Source of the DNA: Macrotis lagotis | Lineage: Eukaryota > Chordata > Mammalia > Peramelemorphia > Peramelidae | Length of the DNA stretch: 64,000 bases | Reading direction: 5' to 3' | NCBI RefSeq assembly: GCF_037893015.1 | Contig: NC_133665.1 | Span: forward strand, 19,815,207-19,879,206 | Shown here: positions 1-10,094 of the stretch, piece after piece | Layout of the letters: every line of letters starts with the position of its first letter | How positions within the stretch are numbered: position 1 is the first letter of the stretch | Notes under the pieces: model-generated | The model's input: the letters and a program-made list of their open reading frames with translations, nothing else | Databases searched by the model: none | Told to the model about the DNA's origin: nothing | Made by a program: the position numbers and the translations under genes

Positions 1-420
1 TGAAGTGAGCAAAACCAGGACACTGTACAGCCAACAGCAACATTGTGTGATGGTCAATAATGATAGACTTTGCTCTTTTGGCAATACAACGATCCAAGAC
101 ATTTATGAAGAATTTATGATGAAAAATGCTATTCGCTTCCTCTGAAAGAACTACAGAATCTGAATGTAGATGGAAGCATATTATTTTCACTTCCTCCCCC
201 TTTTCATTTTATTCTGTTTCTTTCACAGTATGACTAATGCAGAAATGCTTAATATAATTGCACATGTATAACCTATATCAGATTATTTGCCATCTTGGGG
301 AGGACAGAGGGGAGGGAGAGTAGGAGAAAAATTTGGAACTCAAAATCTTATTGTTAAAAATGTTGAAAACTATCTTTACATGTATTTGGAACAAATAAAA
401 TACTATTTACAAAAAAAAAT
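1..420 (+). mobile_element. L1 3' end, older marsupial family, left edge cut
   Basis: The left edge enters inside the end of ORF2 (agtgagcaaaaccagga), followed by the 3' UTR with a gcacatgtataacctatatc core. The element ends in aataaaatactatttac and an A tract near 411-420. Only the 3' portion is in the window. The family assignment comes from the conserved layout of marsupial L1 3' ends. Confidence 0.8.
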
Positions 421-559
421 AAAGAATAGACGTCTCTTGACTTTATCTACACTTTTGTCTTCCTACCACAGCTTTTCATCCATTTCTGTTGGAAACTAAT
501 GCTGTACATTTTGGCTTATGTAGCCTTTTTAAAAAATCATCTAACTGAATCGACTATGT
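421..559. other. Unclassified intergenic DNA
   Basis: AT-rich sequence between the L1 tail and the L2 relic. I see no gene or recognisable repeat in it. Confidence 0.6.
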
Positions 560-1850
560 CCCCCATTTCTATTCTTTTAAATACTAGACCCTGCAAAGCT
601 TTTATCATTGTCTTCCAGGCTGTTAATCCTACTTTACTTTCTTCCAGTGTTTATACCAATCATTAACTAGTCCATCTCTACATGTCCTCTGCTCTGCTAT
701 TTATTGAATCTATCCTATAGAAGAAGCTCATACCTTGTCAAGTCCTTTATTATTCCTATGATCTGCTTCCTTTACTCCAAATCATTTGCAGCTAAAAGAA
801 GATGGAGCACATCAGGAAACCAAATTGTCTGATAATCTATGACAAACTTGTTATCTAAGCTCAACTGGGTCCTTACCTCTGCAAAGTAATCCTTTTATTC
901 CTCACTGATTCTCTCTTACTCTCCAGTTTGCTCCAAACCTTTTCATCTTTCCCAAGCATCCCACACAATCCTCTCCCCCCAACTTTCTTAGAGACCTTGT
1001 CTCTTATTTTACTGAGAAAATAGAAAGCAGAGATAATGAGCTTCTCTCTTCCTTTTCTGTGTAATGCAAAATATCTTGTCCTACACAATTCTGTTTTCTC
1101 TCTAATCTTTAATCTCTCCCTATTTATATCTTCTTTTCCTGCTCCCTACAAACAATGAAAATCTCTCTATCCTGAAAAAAAAAACCCTTAATAGGCTCTA
1201 CAACCCACTTAAGTTATTGTCTTATATATATTGTCTGACCTCTCAGAAAAAAAAAATCTCTTCTCAATCCTTTGCAAGGTGGGTTCAGAATTTATCTCTC
1301 AAATGAAATTATTCTCTCTTATTTGTCAACTCTGACATTTAAATCACAAAATCTGATGACTTTTTTCATATTTCTTATCCTTTTTACTTCTTTGCGCCAT
1401 TTGATGTGACTGATCACTTTTTCCTGCTCAAAACCTTTTTTTTTTCTTTTGGTTTTTCATGACACTGTTCTCTCTTGTTTCTCCTCTTCGCTATCTAATG
1501 GCTCCTTCTCATTTTATCTTTTATATCAAACCCCCTCCCTTGAGTATATTGCCAAAGTACTATCCTGGATCCCTTTTTATTCTCTTTCTATATTCTCTCA
1601 TTAAGGACCATTTAAGCTCCCCTGGTTTTAATTATAATTTCAATGTAGATAATTCATAACTCTACATATAGTCAGCCCTAGTTTTTTCTCTTGATTTACA
1701 ATAAAAGATAATCAACTGCCTATTGGGTATCTCAAACTGTAAGTCCCATAGACATCTCAAGCCCAACATATTTATCTCATTTACAGTTTCTGCAAAATTC
1801 CCAATTAATTTCTTAATTCTGCCAATGTGTATTGTATTGAAATCTGAAAG
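560..1850 (+). mobile_element. L2 LINE ORF2 relic
   Basis: Long pyrimidine-rich sequence with the layout of the L2 reverse-transcriptase region. Examples are atttgatgtgactgatcac near 1400 (an F-D-V-T-D-H-like stretch) and the cacatctcaagcccaaca region near 1750. It is full of stops and indels, so it is very old. Short open frames here are chance. Confidence 0.65.
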
Positions 1851-1869
1851 CTGAGATGTAGAAGGGATG

Positions 1870-2010
1870 GACTATAAAATACAAACAGAAAGAAAAACAG
1901 TCCCTGCCCTCATGGAGCTTACATTCTAAGAGAGAAAGATAGCTCATAAAAGATATCTGAAAAAGAAGAGAATGGGAATAGAAGACATACAAAGGCCAGC
2001 AGTATACACA
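1870..2010 (-). mobile_element. L2 3' end fragment
   Basis: Contains agtccctgccctcatggagc and ttacattctaagagagaaag, the reverse complement of the L2 3' region that normally reads 'gtaagctccttgagggcag'. Confidence 0.65.
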
Positions 2011-2084
2011 GAAATGTTTAGAAATTCATAAAATGTGTGTACGGTATTGTATAATATTAACAAATTTTATCTTTTAAAAAAAAT

Positions 2085-2221
2085 GTTATTTAAGGTAATG
2101 GGGTTAAGTGACTTGCCCAAGGTCACAAGGCAATTATTAAGTGTCTGAGGCTGAATTTGAACTCAGGTCCTCCTGACTCCAGGGCCAGTGCTCTATCTGC
2201 TGTACCACCTAGCTACCCCCT
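2085..2221 (-). mobile_element. tRNA-headed CORE-SINE (WSINE1/MON1 type)
   Basis: Reverse copy of the short marsupial SINE: CORE segment (gacttgcccaaggtcacaag), B box complement (tttgaactcagg) and head (accacctagctacc). It is moderately diverged and lacks the long A tail of younger copies. Confidence 0.85.
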
Positions 2222-2559
2222 ATATTTTATCTTTTAATTCCACAATGATTCATACTTTTCTGATATGAAGGGATGACCCAAAAATTTTACATGGATTTCT
2301 CCTTGATGTGCAAAGGATAAATATATTCCTAGTCTTAGCACAGTGCTTAGCTCATAGTAAGTATTTAATAAGTGCTTCCTGATGTTTTCATTATTAATAT
2401 TATTTGTGAGGTAACCGGGCAGAATGAGGGATGGCCCTGGTGGAGTTTTCTTTCTTTATTCAATTCAACTTTCCTATAATGTGGAGATTATTATTTATTT
2501 ATTCTTAGCATTTTACTTTATTGAGCCTATACAATTGAACTACTGCTAAATTGATGTTT
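2222..2559. other. Intergenic DNA with a MIR-like tail
   Basis: The only recognisable piece is at 2335-2385 (cacagtgcttagctcatagt, then aagtatttaataagtgctt), which resembles the 3' end of a MIR or L2 on the + strand. The rest is unclassified. Confidence 0.5.
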
Positions 2560-2842
2560 TATCCTTTATTCTCAAGGACCATAACAAGATGCCATGACAA
2601 GCAAGTGAATTGGATTTGAGGGAGGGGGAATGCTGTGTTAAGTCCCCAGCACCTCTTTTTCCTACAGAATCATCTGGGTACTATGGCCAGATGTGAATCA
2701 GGACAGCTGGAGATGGCCCTGGATATGAGGCAAGGAGGGTTAAATGACTTGCCCAAGGTCACACATTTAGTAAGTAACAAATATCTGAAGTTTGATTTGA
2801 ACTCAGGTCCACCTGACTCCAAGGTCATACTTAGCTACCTTT
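2560..2842 (-). mobile_element. Long CORE-SINE (Mar-1-like), reverse copy
   Basis: Reverse copy of the ~280-bp marsupial SINE that joins a tRNA/CORE head to a tail reading 'ggccatctccag...gacaaac'. It shows agatggccctggatatgagg then the CORE complement and B box. The exact family name is uncertain. Confidence 0.75.
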
Positions 2843-2977
2843 GCAAAATTATTGTACAGGCTTCTAAACCCTGGAATTGAACATCTAGGGAATAAAAGGA
2901 AATTGGTTAGATGATAGCAGACTAAAAACCTTTAGAAAAGGAAAAACTATCTGGAAGCTTATAAACAAAAGGATTCT

Positions 2978-3141
2978 CAGTCTGCCTAGGTGGCGCAGTG
3001 AATAGAGCACCAGCCTTGGAGTCAGGAATACTGAAATTCAAATCTGACCTCAGACACTTAATAATTACCTACCTGTATGGCCTTGGGCAAGCCACTTAAC
3101 TCCATTTGCCTTGCAAAAACCTAAAAAAAAAAAAAAAAAAG
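2978..3141 (+). mobile_element. CORE-SINE with 14-bp target duplication
   Basis: Complete short SINE: A box (tggcgcagtga), B box (aattcaaatctg), CORE (ttgggcaagccacttaac) and a long A tail. It is flanked by the exact direct repeat aacaaaaggattct at 2964-2977 and 3142-3155, so it is a fairly young insertion. Confidence 0.93.
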
Positions 3142-3182
3142 AACAAAAGGATTCTTCTTCTGCTGGTTTCTGTGAGTGTATT

Positions 3183-3470
3183 GAAAAGGCAGCTAAATGG
3201 TGAAGTGCCTGATCTGCCTGATCTGACTTCAAATTCAGCCTCAGACACTTACATTGCTGTTTGACCTTGGGCAAGTTACTTAATCCTCATTGCCTCACAC
3301 CCAGGGCCATCTCCAGTCATCCTGTTTCATATCTAGCCACTGAACCCAGATGACTTAAGGGGGAAAAATAAGACTGGTAATTTAGCACAGCAATCCTCCT
3401 CACTCAAATCCAATTCAACTTGCTTGAATTGTTATATCACTCCCTAATTTGAGAAGGAAGGACAAAAACT
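3183..3470 (+). mobile_element. Long CORE-SINE (Mar-1-like)
   Basis: Forward copy with CORE (gaccttgggcaagttactt) followed by the tail cagggccatctccagtcatc and ending in gagaaggaaggacaaaaac. It begins about 30 bp after the target duplication of the preceding SINE. Confidence 0.78.
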
Positions 3471-4190
3471 ATCACTATAATTTATGAACAATACAGGAAC
3501 ATTCCCCAGATTAATGACAGGCATATTGCAAATAATTGAGTCTTATTGTAATGAATGACTTTATCAAGGATAATGCATGCTTATAAGATTTTTCCCTGAA
3601 TAGTTAAAAGTAATGAAAATACTACACCCAGATGAAAACTAGCAACACTTCAGCAAAAGAAAGATTGCAACAAAAGGAAGAGAACAGGGCATCCCTTTCA
3701 GAAAATTTATCTTTCAACATGAAATTTTGATTTAGATATTGAATTGGCTGATAAAAGTTACTTGGGACAATAGCCTTTACAAATAACCTCACATGTCCCC
3801 ACAATAACACAAGTATACTATGAGGTCCTTGATGTTAAACGTGCAAAAAGGCTGTGGTCATGTAATGACAGGTTCTGAAGGCTTCATCATAGCAGGTGAT
3901 GGCAGGCTTCTATTTCTCATTTTGTCTCAGTATTTAACCTATGCTCCAGTTAGATTAGATCTATCCTGCTAACTAGCTCTTCCTCCTTTGATTCATTTTG
4001 GCAGAACTTAACCCAAAATGCCACCTAGACAACATTGAAGGTTAAAACATAGTGGCTCTTATTTTGAGGATGTCAGCTTCCCATTAGGCAAAGAAACAGA
4101 AATCATTCCTCCTAGGAATATTAAACAAGAAGTTATATACCTGAAGATGAATTCTAGAAATGCAACTGGGCATTACTTAGGGTATGACTA
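3471..4190. other. Unclassified 5' flanking DNA
   Basis: No gene or confident repeat recognised. AT-rich, with only short chance open frames on both strands. Confidence 0.55.
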
Positions 4191-4195
4191 CATTT

Positions 4196-4625
4196 TTATT
4201 AACATAGCCTATGCTTGTAATGGGCGGCTAGTTGGTACAGGTCTGGAGTTACAAATATATGAATTCAAATCCAGTCTCAGATACATAGTGTGTGATTCTG
4301 GGCAAATTACAACCCTATTAATCTGTTTCCTCATGTGTAAAATGACCTGGAGAAGGAAATGAAAAACTACTCCAGTATCTTTGTGAAGAAAACCCTAAAA
4401 GGGGGTCATTAAGGGTTGGACACAGGGGTGGCTAGGTGGCGTAGTGGATAAAGCACAGGCCCTGGAGTCAGGAGTACCTGGCTTCAAATCCGGTCTCAGA
4501 CAATAATTACCTAGCTGTGTGGCCTTGGGCAAGCCACTTACTTAACCCGGTTTGCCTTACAAAAAAAAAAAAAGAGTTGGACACAACATGAACATCATGA
4601 CTGCAATAATTTCTTGGTTATGTCA
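4196..4625 (+). mobile_element. CORE-SINE with RTE(BovB)-like tail, split by a younger SINE
   Basis: The head and CORE are degenerate (4196-4330). The tail carries tggagaaggaaatg, actccagtatctttg and gttggacacaacatg, which resembles the 3' end of RTE/BovB LINEs. The copy is interrupted at 4425-4575 by a younger short SINE. Confidence 0.78.
4425..4575 (+). mobile_element. CORE-SINE nested in an RTE-tailed SINE
   Basis: Complete short SINE with A box tggcgtagtgg, B box cttcaaatccgg, a CORE with a small duplication (cacttacttaac) and an A tail. The direct repeat gttggacaca at 4415-4424 and 4576-4585 flanks it and belongs to the older host SINE's tail. Confidence 0.92.
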
Positions 4626-5160
4626 TACTTTAAACTCTTACTGAGCTGGAAAACTACTAAAAATCTAGAGGATTTGGATTTTTAAATTTTCAGTGTGAGC
4701 ATTTATACCTTATAAATTGGCAATTGCTACAAAATCAAGGTTTGATTTATTGCTTTGTTGATTGTCTAGATTTAAGAAAGTGACAGAGGAGATGCTAATA
4801 ATGCAGATTAAATTTAAGCGTTTTGTGTATAAAATTTCTTTTTTTTGGACAACTAGAGGTTAAACAACAGTATTCCCCTGACTAAAATTTATATGGACTC
4901 CAGAAGGAGGAAAAATATTGGGGTTAACTATACTATGCTGATGTAAGAAACAAAATACATCAATAAAAACTTATTTTAAAAAATTAAATAAAATCCACAT
5001 GGATTTTAAACTTAATCTCAATTATACAGGTGATTTTGTTGGAGTTGAGAGTAGGACTTCATTTTTTTCCTCTAATAAATTTCAACTTGATATTTTGGGT
5101 CCACCTGTTGCAGCTTATTAAAATCTTAAGATTCTGACTCCTTCATTTAGAATATTAGTT
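4626..5160. other. Unclassified 5' flanking DNA
   Basis: AT-rich; no gene, no confident repeat. Confidence 0.55.
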
Positions 5161-5175
5161 CTACTATTTAGTTTT

Positions 5176-5338
5176 TTGGGGTTGGGTTTTTTTTTTTTGG
5201 TTTTTGCAAGGCAATGGGTTTAAGTGACTTGCCCAAGGTCACACAGCTAGGTAATTATGTATCCGAGATCATATTGAACTCAGGTCCTCCTGACTCCAGG
5301 GCCAGTGCTTGATTATCTACTAAGCCACTTAGCTACCC
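5176..5338 (-). mobile_element. CORE-SINE with 15-bp target duplication
   Basis: Reverse short SINE, T tract at left, head (cttagctacccc) at right. It is flanked by the exact repeat ctactatttagtttt at 5161-5175 and 5339-5353. Confidence 0.92.
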
Positions 5339-5353
5339 CTACTATTTAGTTTT

Positions 5354-6140
5354 AATAAGTATGCTGTCTTATGTTCTCATTCAAGGTAATGAGGAAAATG
5401 ATTTGAAGAGTATAGCAAAAAGAATTCTGCAGCACACTACTACAGATGTTGAACAAGCTTGGAGTCATATTTATCCACACTCCTATTCGACACTCCTCCA
5501 GCACAATTGCTCAAATAGCTACAAATTTACTTCACTCTATCTTCTATGTCACATTTGCCTACAAGGATCTTATGAGAATACTTGACAATTTCTTAATAAA
5601 ATAAAAATATAGCATGTCCAAAGTATTTCCTAGTCATTTAGGCTAGCTAGGTGGTCTTTTATTAATTTATCTTGGAATTATATTTCCTCTGTTTTTCTTT
5701 TTCCATTTTGATGATTATTTTTATAGATAGAAAAAAAACTTACCCGTTGACATTATGCCATGGTGCTTAGGAATTGACCTATCTCTTCTTCATTATACCT
5801 TAACTGAAATGTAGCTGTAAAAACATTCTATTTGGCGTCATCATTTCCCACAAGGTTCAGTTTATTTATTCCACTTTTCTGGCAATTCTTATAAAAGTGT
5901 AAGCCGCTCTTTCATGTCTGTCTTGTATATATTTTTTTACTCCTCCCAACTTAAAATCTGAATCTATCACAAAACCCTCTGTGCAACTATCTTAATTTCT
6001 TTATTTGGTTTCTGTTTTTCCTTTTTTTATCAGAATTTAGATTTCATTTTTTGAGAACCTCATACTGTTCTTTAGTTTTTCCCTTCCTGACTGTACTCTT
6101 ACAGTTATCCTGAAACTGGGTTGTGTTTTAAACACACACC
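5354..6140. other. Unclassified upstream DNA
   Basis: AT-rich sequence about 0.7-1.5 kb upstream of the start codon. No gene or confident repeat recognised. Confidence 0.5.
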
Positions 6141-6144
6141 ACAC

Positions 6145-6300
6145 TTACATATAAAATTTGAATTCCAAATTATTTCCCCCTTTTCACTTCCTTCCCTTCC
6201 TATTTACATGGCAAGCCATACACAGCATTTCCATATTAGCCGTGTTATCAAAAAATCGAGAAAAATAAAGAAGGTGAAAAAAAAATAAGCTTCAGGCTTT
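6145..6300 (-). mobile_element. Probable L1 3' end fragment just upstream of the promoter
   Basis: The stretch aattccaaattatttccccc, then ttcccttcct and tattagccgtgttatc, follows the layout of the reverse L1 3' UTR seen better at 8585-9065. It borders the CpG island. Confidence 0.45.
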
Positions 6301-6780
6301 CCCCCTTTGGCATCGCCTTGGATCAGTGTCTGGCTGAGAACAGCTGTTTTCCTCAGTCGCTCATCGCTACCTCTGGCCCTGCTCCCTGCACTCAGCATCA
6401 GCGTCGCTCATCCCGAAGGGGCCCAGCCCCAAACTTGAGACTTTTTTCATGGACCGATGCAAAATGAAAGGAGCAGGGCAGAAACCAGGAGGTCGCCTGC
6501 ACAGACAATCACCTTCCAGCCTCAGGAACTCCGATGGCCACAGCGACCAATCACAATTCTGGTGGAATCACGCAGAAATAGAGACCGGGGTGGCCAGGAA
6601 TCCTTTTAGAACGTAGGACCCAAGTGGGCGGAGTCAAGCCCCCCCCCCGTGACGTCTGGGCCAACCAGATGGCGTTGCGGCTGCCCGGGTTCCCTCCCGG
6701 TCGCTACGGTCTCCTCCTCCCCCTCCGCCTCCGCTCTCGCCTCCTCCCCGGCTTTTTCTCCTCCCGGCCCCTCGGAGCAG

Positions 6781-6800
6781 CCGCCGCCGCCGCCGCCGCC
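6781..6800 (+). repeat. (CCG)n triplet repeat in the 5' leader
   Basis: Six and two-thirds copies of CCG, about 90 bp before the start codon. I recall a polymorphic GCC repeat being described in the 5' leader of human ABCC1. Whether this is the orthologous repeat needs an alignment. Confidence 0.9.
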
Positions 6801-6848
6801 AGTCTCCTCCGCCAGCAGGGCCGCCCCCCCGGCCCGCCCGTCCTTCCC

Positions 6849-6890
6849 CGGCCCGGCCCGGCCTGGCCCCGGCCCCGGCCCGGCCCGGCC
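6849..6890 (+). repeat. GGCCC/GGCCCC tandem run ending 2 bp before the ABCC1 ATG
   Basis: About 42 bp of almost pure G/C in units of GGCCC and GGCCCC, ending two bases before the start codon. It is likely to form strong RNA structure in the 5' leader (inference). Confidence 0.85.
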
Positions 6891-6892
6891 AC

Positions 6893-6940
6893 ATGGCGTT
6901 CCCTCTCTTCTGCAACGCGGACCGCTCCGACCCGCTCTGG
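6893..6940 (+). CDS. ABCC1: ABCC1 coding exon 1 (residues 1-16)
   Basis: First coding exon of MRP1, an ATP-driven exporter of glutathione, glucuronide and drug conjugates in the plasma membrane. The 16 codons read MAFPLFCNADRSDPLW and align without gaps to human MALRGFCSADGSDPLW (from memory). Cys7, Ala9-Asp10 and Ser12-Trp16 match. The start is fixed by this alignment; its context has G at +4 but C at -3. The exon ends at phase 0 with CTCTGG followed by gtagat, a GT donor that departs from gtaagt at +4 and +5. Residues 1-16 are the extracellular N-terminus; there is no cleaved signal peptide in this family. The exon lies in a CpG island. Overlapping long open frames on both strands here are GC-rich shadows. 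The sequence shows the exon and reading frame; function is taken from the family. Confidence 0.95.
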
Positions 6941-7383
6941 GTAGATAACGCGCGGGGCTGGGGAGGGCAGGGCCGGGTCGGGCCCCCGGGACCTGGAATG
7001 GGACTGGTGAAGCGGGGGAGGGGAGCGGCTGCGGCCGAGCCCGGCACGCTCTGGGGGCGCCCTCCCCCTTCCCGCCGCCTGGGGCCGGCGCTCAGTGGCC
7101 CTCCTGGTCCCCAGTGCTGGGGGCTCAGATTTGCAGCCGTCGGAGGGATGGGTGCGGGGAGGTGGAGCACCTACGCCCAGGTGAAGGCCCTTGGGCTCCG
7201 GACCCCCGCTTGCCCGCTCCCTGGCGACCCTCGGTCGGTGTCTCAGTCCCGGGACGCTGCGTCCCTGGGGAGCCCCGCTCGGCCGAGCCTGGAAACCGCG
7301 GTGTGGGTGCGGAGAGGAGGCGGGGCGGGCCCGGGCTGCTGGACGTGGGAGCTTGTCCTGGAGACAGCCCTCCCTCCGGCTGG

Positions 7384-7411
7384 CCCGGGGCCCGGGGCCC
7401 GGGGCCCGGGG
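7384..7411 (+). repeat. (CCCGGGG)4 tandem repeat at start of intron 1
   Basis: Four perfect heptamers, each with a G4 run on both strands, 440 bp inside intron 1 within the CpG island. It could form a G-quadruplex on either strand, or a self-complementary hairpin. Confidence 0.9.
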
Positions 7412-7499
7412 CCGCGCTGGTGACTCCGGAGCAGTGAGCTTGGGCGTCGCATCGGACCCACGGCTAGTCCTCCTTCCCGGGGCTCCATGCAAATAAGCC

Positions 7500-8395
7500 C
7501 AATTGGGGGATCCTGCGGAAAGTTTGGGGTTGATTTCTGACTCCTTCGAAGTCAGGGAATGGATTTATTGTTCGTCCCCATTGGAAGCCACAAAGCCCAA
7601 CTGTGCTCTCTGTCCTGGCTCATTGGGAGAAACCACTAGAAGTGATCACTAGGCAGGAGATCAAGCTCCCCGCCCATGATGCTCTGGGGTCGGTCAAAAA
7701 ACAAATGAAAAACGGTGGAAGTCAAAATCGGGTTTAAAAACAAATCAGTCCTATAGTAGTTGAATGCATGAGGTCTTTGAGGATACATAAACAACAGTGG
7801 AGCTGAGACTCCCAAGAAGGGTTCCTGTTAACTCTCAAATTAGTTACTTTTCCTTAGTTTAGGTCACTTTTACCTTGCAGGCATTGTTTCTCCCTTTGTC
7901 TAGAAGTAACAGAAACTTGGTTATAGTATAAGGTACTCTGAGCACATCTGGACTTTCCAGTGTGAGGTCTTTAATGAGGGCTTACTGGGGGAGGGGAAGA
8001 GATTCCTTGTAATCCTTAAGTGGTTAATGCAAGGTCCAGTGCCCTAAATGTATTCTTTCATTGTTTTTCTTGCTTTTCTGCATCATAAACTACATCCAGG
8101 GTGTTTGTATAATTTCCCCCATTGCCTCAGTAGTAGTAGTAGTAGTTGTTGTAGAAGTAGAGGTACCAGTCGCACCAGTCGAGTGTGGCAGAGCTGTTTT
8201 CAGTTCAGTGGAATATGATATTTAGAGGAGTATAGAAATACTTAAGATTCTTTAGACTCAAGGCTTAAGAGAGATTTAGCAACAAAATTTCTACAATGAT
8301 GAAATAAGATTTGTACTAGACATGTAACAGTGTCTGGCACATAGTAATTGCTATGGAAATACTTAATGCTCTTCTCCTGCCTTCCTCTACAAAGG
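7500..8395. other. Intron 1 start, no recognised repeat
   Basis: About 0.9 kb of apparently unique sequence downstream of the CpG island. An octamer ATGCAAAT is at 7488-7495, and a GTA-rich triplet run is at 8130-8165. It is a candidate place for intronic regulatory elements, inferred only from the lack of repeats. Confidence 0.5.
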
Positions 8396-8399
8396 CCAA

Positions 8400-8522
8400 C
8401 TGTACTGGTCAGGACATTTGTACTGGAAAGTGCAAAACTTGGAGACAGGAGAGATCTTGCTTCAAGTCTTGTCTCAGACACTTAATGATCTAGGTAATCT
8501 TTTATTTGTAAAATTCAGCAAA
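8400..8522 (+). mobile_element. Degenerate SINE relic
   Basis: Faint match to the SINE head and CORE (cttcaagtcttgtctcagac, then acttaatgatctaggtaat). Old and truncated. Confidence 0.4.
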
Positions 8523-8584
8523 TCGTGCCAGTACTTTGTTTTTAATTTTAATTTTTCAATTTATTATTCCAAGATAGTTTTTAA

Positions 8585-9250
8585 CACTTCCATTTTTTTG
8601 TAGATTTTTGAATTCCACCTTTTTCTCCATCCTTCCTTTCCCTTCCCTTGTTAGCAAGTAATCTGATATAGATTATACATGTATAACCATGTTAAACATA
8701 TTTCTATATTAGTCATGTTGTAAAAGAAGAATCAGAACAAAAGGGAACAAGAAATCACAAGAGGGCCAAAAAACACTATAAAGCATAAAAGAGATTTTTA
8801 AAATGGAAACTAGTATGCTTTGGACTACATTTAAACACCATAGTTCTTTCTCTGGATGTAGATGGCATTTTCCATCATAAATTTTTTTTTACTCCTTGAT
8901 AACTGAATTGCTGAGGTGAGCTGCATCCATCATAAAGTTGATTATCTCAATGTTGCTGTTAATATGTACAATGTTCTAGTTCTGCTCCTTTCCACTGAGC
9001 ATCAGTTCATGCAAATCTTTCCTTTTCCTGGCTTTTCTGAAGTCCATCTTATGATTTCTTTTTGTTCTTTTTTTTCTCTCATGATTTTTTTTTTTTTTTT
9101 GCCAGGCAATGGGGTTAAGTGGCTTGCCCAAGGCCACACAGCTAGGTAATTAAGTGTCTGAGACCAGATTTGAACCCAGATACTCCTGACTCCAAGGCCA
9201 GTGCTTTATCGCCCATCTACATTCTTGGCTTTGCTTAAGTCAATAAATTT
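8585..9250 (-). mobile_element. L1 3' end, older marsupial family, split by a SINE
   Basis: Reverse copy: the 3' UTR (tgatatagattatacatgta, then ttagtcatgttgtaaaag) runs into the ORF2 C-terminal end (tctagttctgctcc, gagcatcagttcatgcaaat) near 8980-9020. Clearly more diverged than the L1 copies at 18.7, 23 and 62 kb. A short SINE interrupts it at 9071-9210. Confidence 0.75.
9071..9210 (-). mobile_element. CORE-SINE nested in an L1 3' end
   Basis: Reverse short SINE with a T tract, CORE (gcttgcccaaggccacacag) and B box complement (tttgaaccc). The head is shortened to gctttatcgccc. Confidence 0.88.
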
Positions 9251-9800
9251 CTTGAATGATCAAATCAAGAGCTTTGAGAGCCTGGCTTAAGTGGGGAATT
9301 ACTACCATTGAAGTGGCAATGAAAACCACAGATAGAGTTAAGAAATTTCTAATAAGGTACAACCTCTCAAGATTGGAACTTCTAGACTGAAATTTTTCTG
9401 CTTTCCTAGCTCTCTTGCTCTGGAAGAATGAATGTTTTCCTTAGAATACATTGGCATGAAGTTATTTGAAATAATTTAACTTATTGAATTCTAGAACTCT
9501 TAAACACTTTTTTCTTATTTCTCTCTTTTCCTTTCCTTTTTTTGTATTTTTCCCACCTCTTCTAGTTATTTTCTTCTGGACCTTGTGGACTGACACTAAA
9601 CCATACTTAACTGCATTATTGGTTAAGCTTCTCAAGAAGAAGAGTTTCCATTTTTGTTTTCCTAGTAGATAAGTATTTCCCTCCCAAGAAATCTTATACA
9701 CTTTTCTTCCATATTTCCTTCGTTCATAGTGGTTAGGTGTTAATAAGTATTCTTTCTCCACTTAGGTTCTATTTTTTTTTTCTTTCAAAGTAAGAACTTG
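9215..9800. other. Unclassified intron 1 DNA
   Basis: Pyrimidine-rich and AT-rich stretch; no repeat recognised beyond the end of the L1. Confidence 0.5.
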
Positions 9801-9802
9801 TA

Positions 9803-9928
9803 GGCCAGGGGTTCTTAATGTGGAGTGTAATAAACATGTAGGTATGTTTAAACTCTTTGATAATTGTATTTCAATAGAATTGATGTCCTTGATAATCCTA
9901 TATATTTTTTTCATTTAATGATTTTATT
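9803..9928. mobile_element. Non-autonomous DNA transposon fragment (hAT-like)
   Basis: Begins with the terminal signature ccaggggttcttaatg and carries internal text shared with better copies at 28040-28245 and 35000-35225. The right part is interrupted by a SINE at 9929. Confidence 0.6.
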
Positions 9929-10078
9929 TTTTGTTTTTTTGCAAGGCAATGGAGTTCAATGACTTGCCCAAGGTCACACAACTAGCCAATTATTATGCGT
10001 CTGAGGCTGGATTTGAACTTGGGTCCTCCTGATTCCAGAGCCAGTGCTCTATCCACTGTGCCACCTATCTGTCCTTCC
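9929..10078 (-). mobile_element. CORE-SINE with target duplication
   Basis: Reverse short SINE flanked by tttaatgattttatt (9914-9928) and tttaatgatattatt (10079-10093), one mismatch. Older than the copies with exact duplications. Confidence 0.88.
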
Positions 10079-10094
10079 TTTAATGATATTATTT

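Larger units (their letters stand above)
6490..7480 (+). promoter_or_regulatory. ABCC1: CpG island and ABCC1 promoter / 5' leader
   Basis: A sharp change from AT-rich repeats to GC-rich, CpG-rich DNA around exon 1, typical of a TATA-less housekeeping promoter. Visible candidate sites are a CCAAT core at 6547-6551, a GC box (gggcgg) at 6626-6631, a TGACGTC CRE-like site at 6650-6656 and an AGATGGCG YY1-like site at 6667-6674. The transcription start is not determinable from sequence alone. The leader has a (CCG)6 run at 6781-6800 and GGCCC-type repeats at 6849-6890. The island extends about 500 bp into intron 1. Confidence 0.85.

Noticed and set aside
6204-6398. 64-codon frame upstream of the promoter as a divergent gene
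   Set aside because: No homology recognised; part of it overlaps a probable L1 fragment and part is CpG-island edge.
6893-7423. A 176-codon single-exon protein starting at the ABCC1 ATG
   Set aside because: Homology stops exactly at the donor after codon 16; the rest is intronic read-through.
6624-7496. Several long open frames on both strands in the CpG island
   Set aside because: GC-rich DNA is poor in stop codons; only the 48-nt ABCC1 exon 1 in the frame starting at 6893 has recognisable homology and a splice donor.
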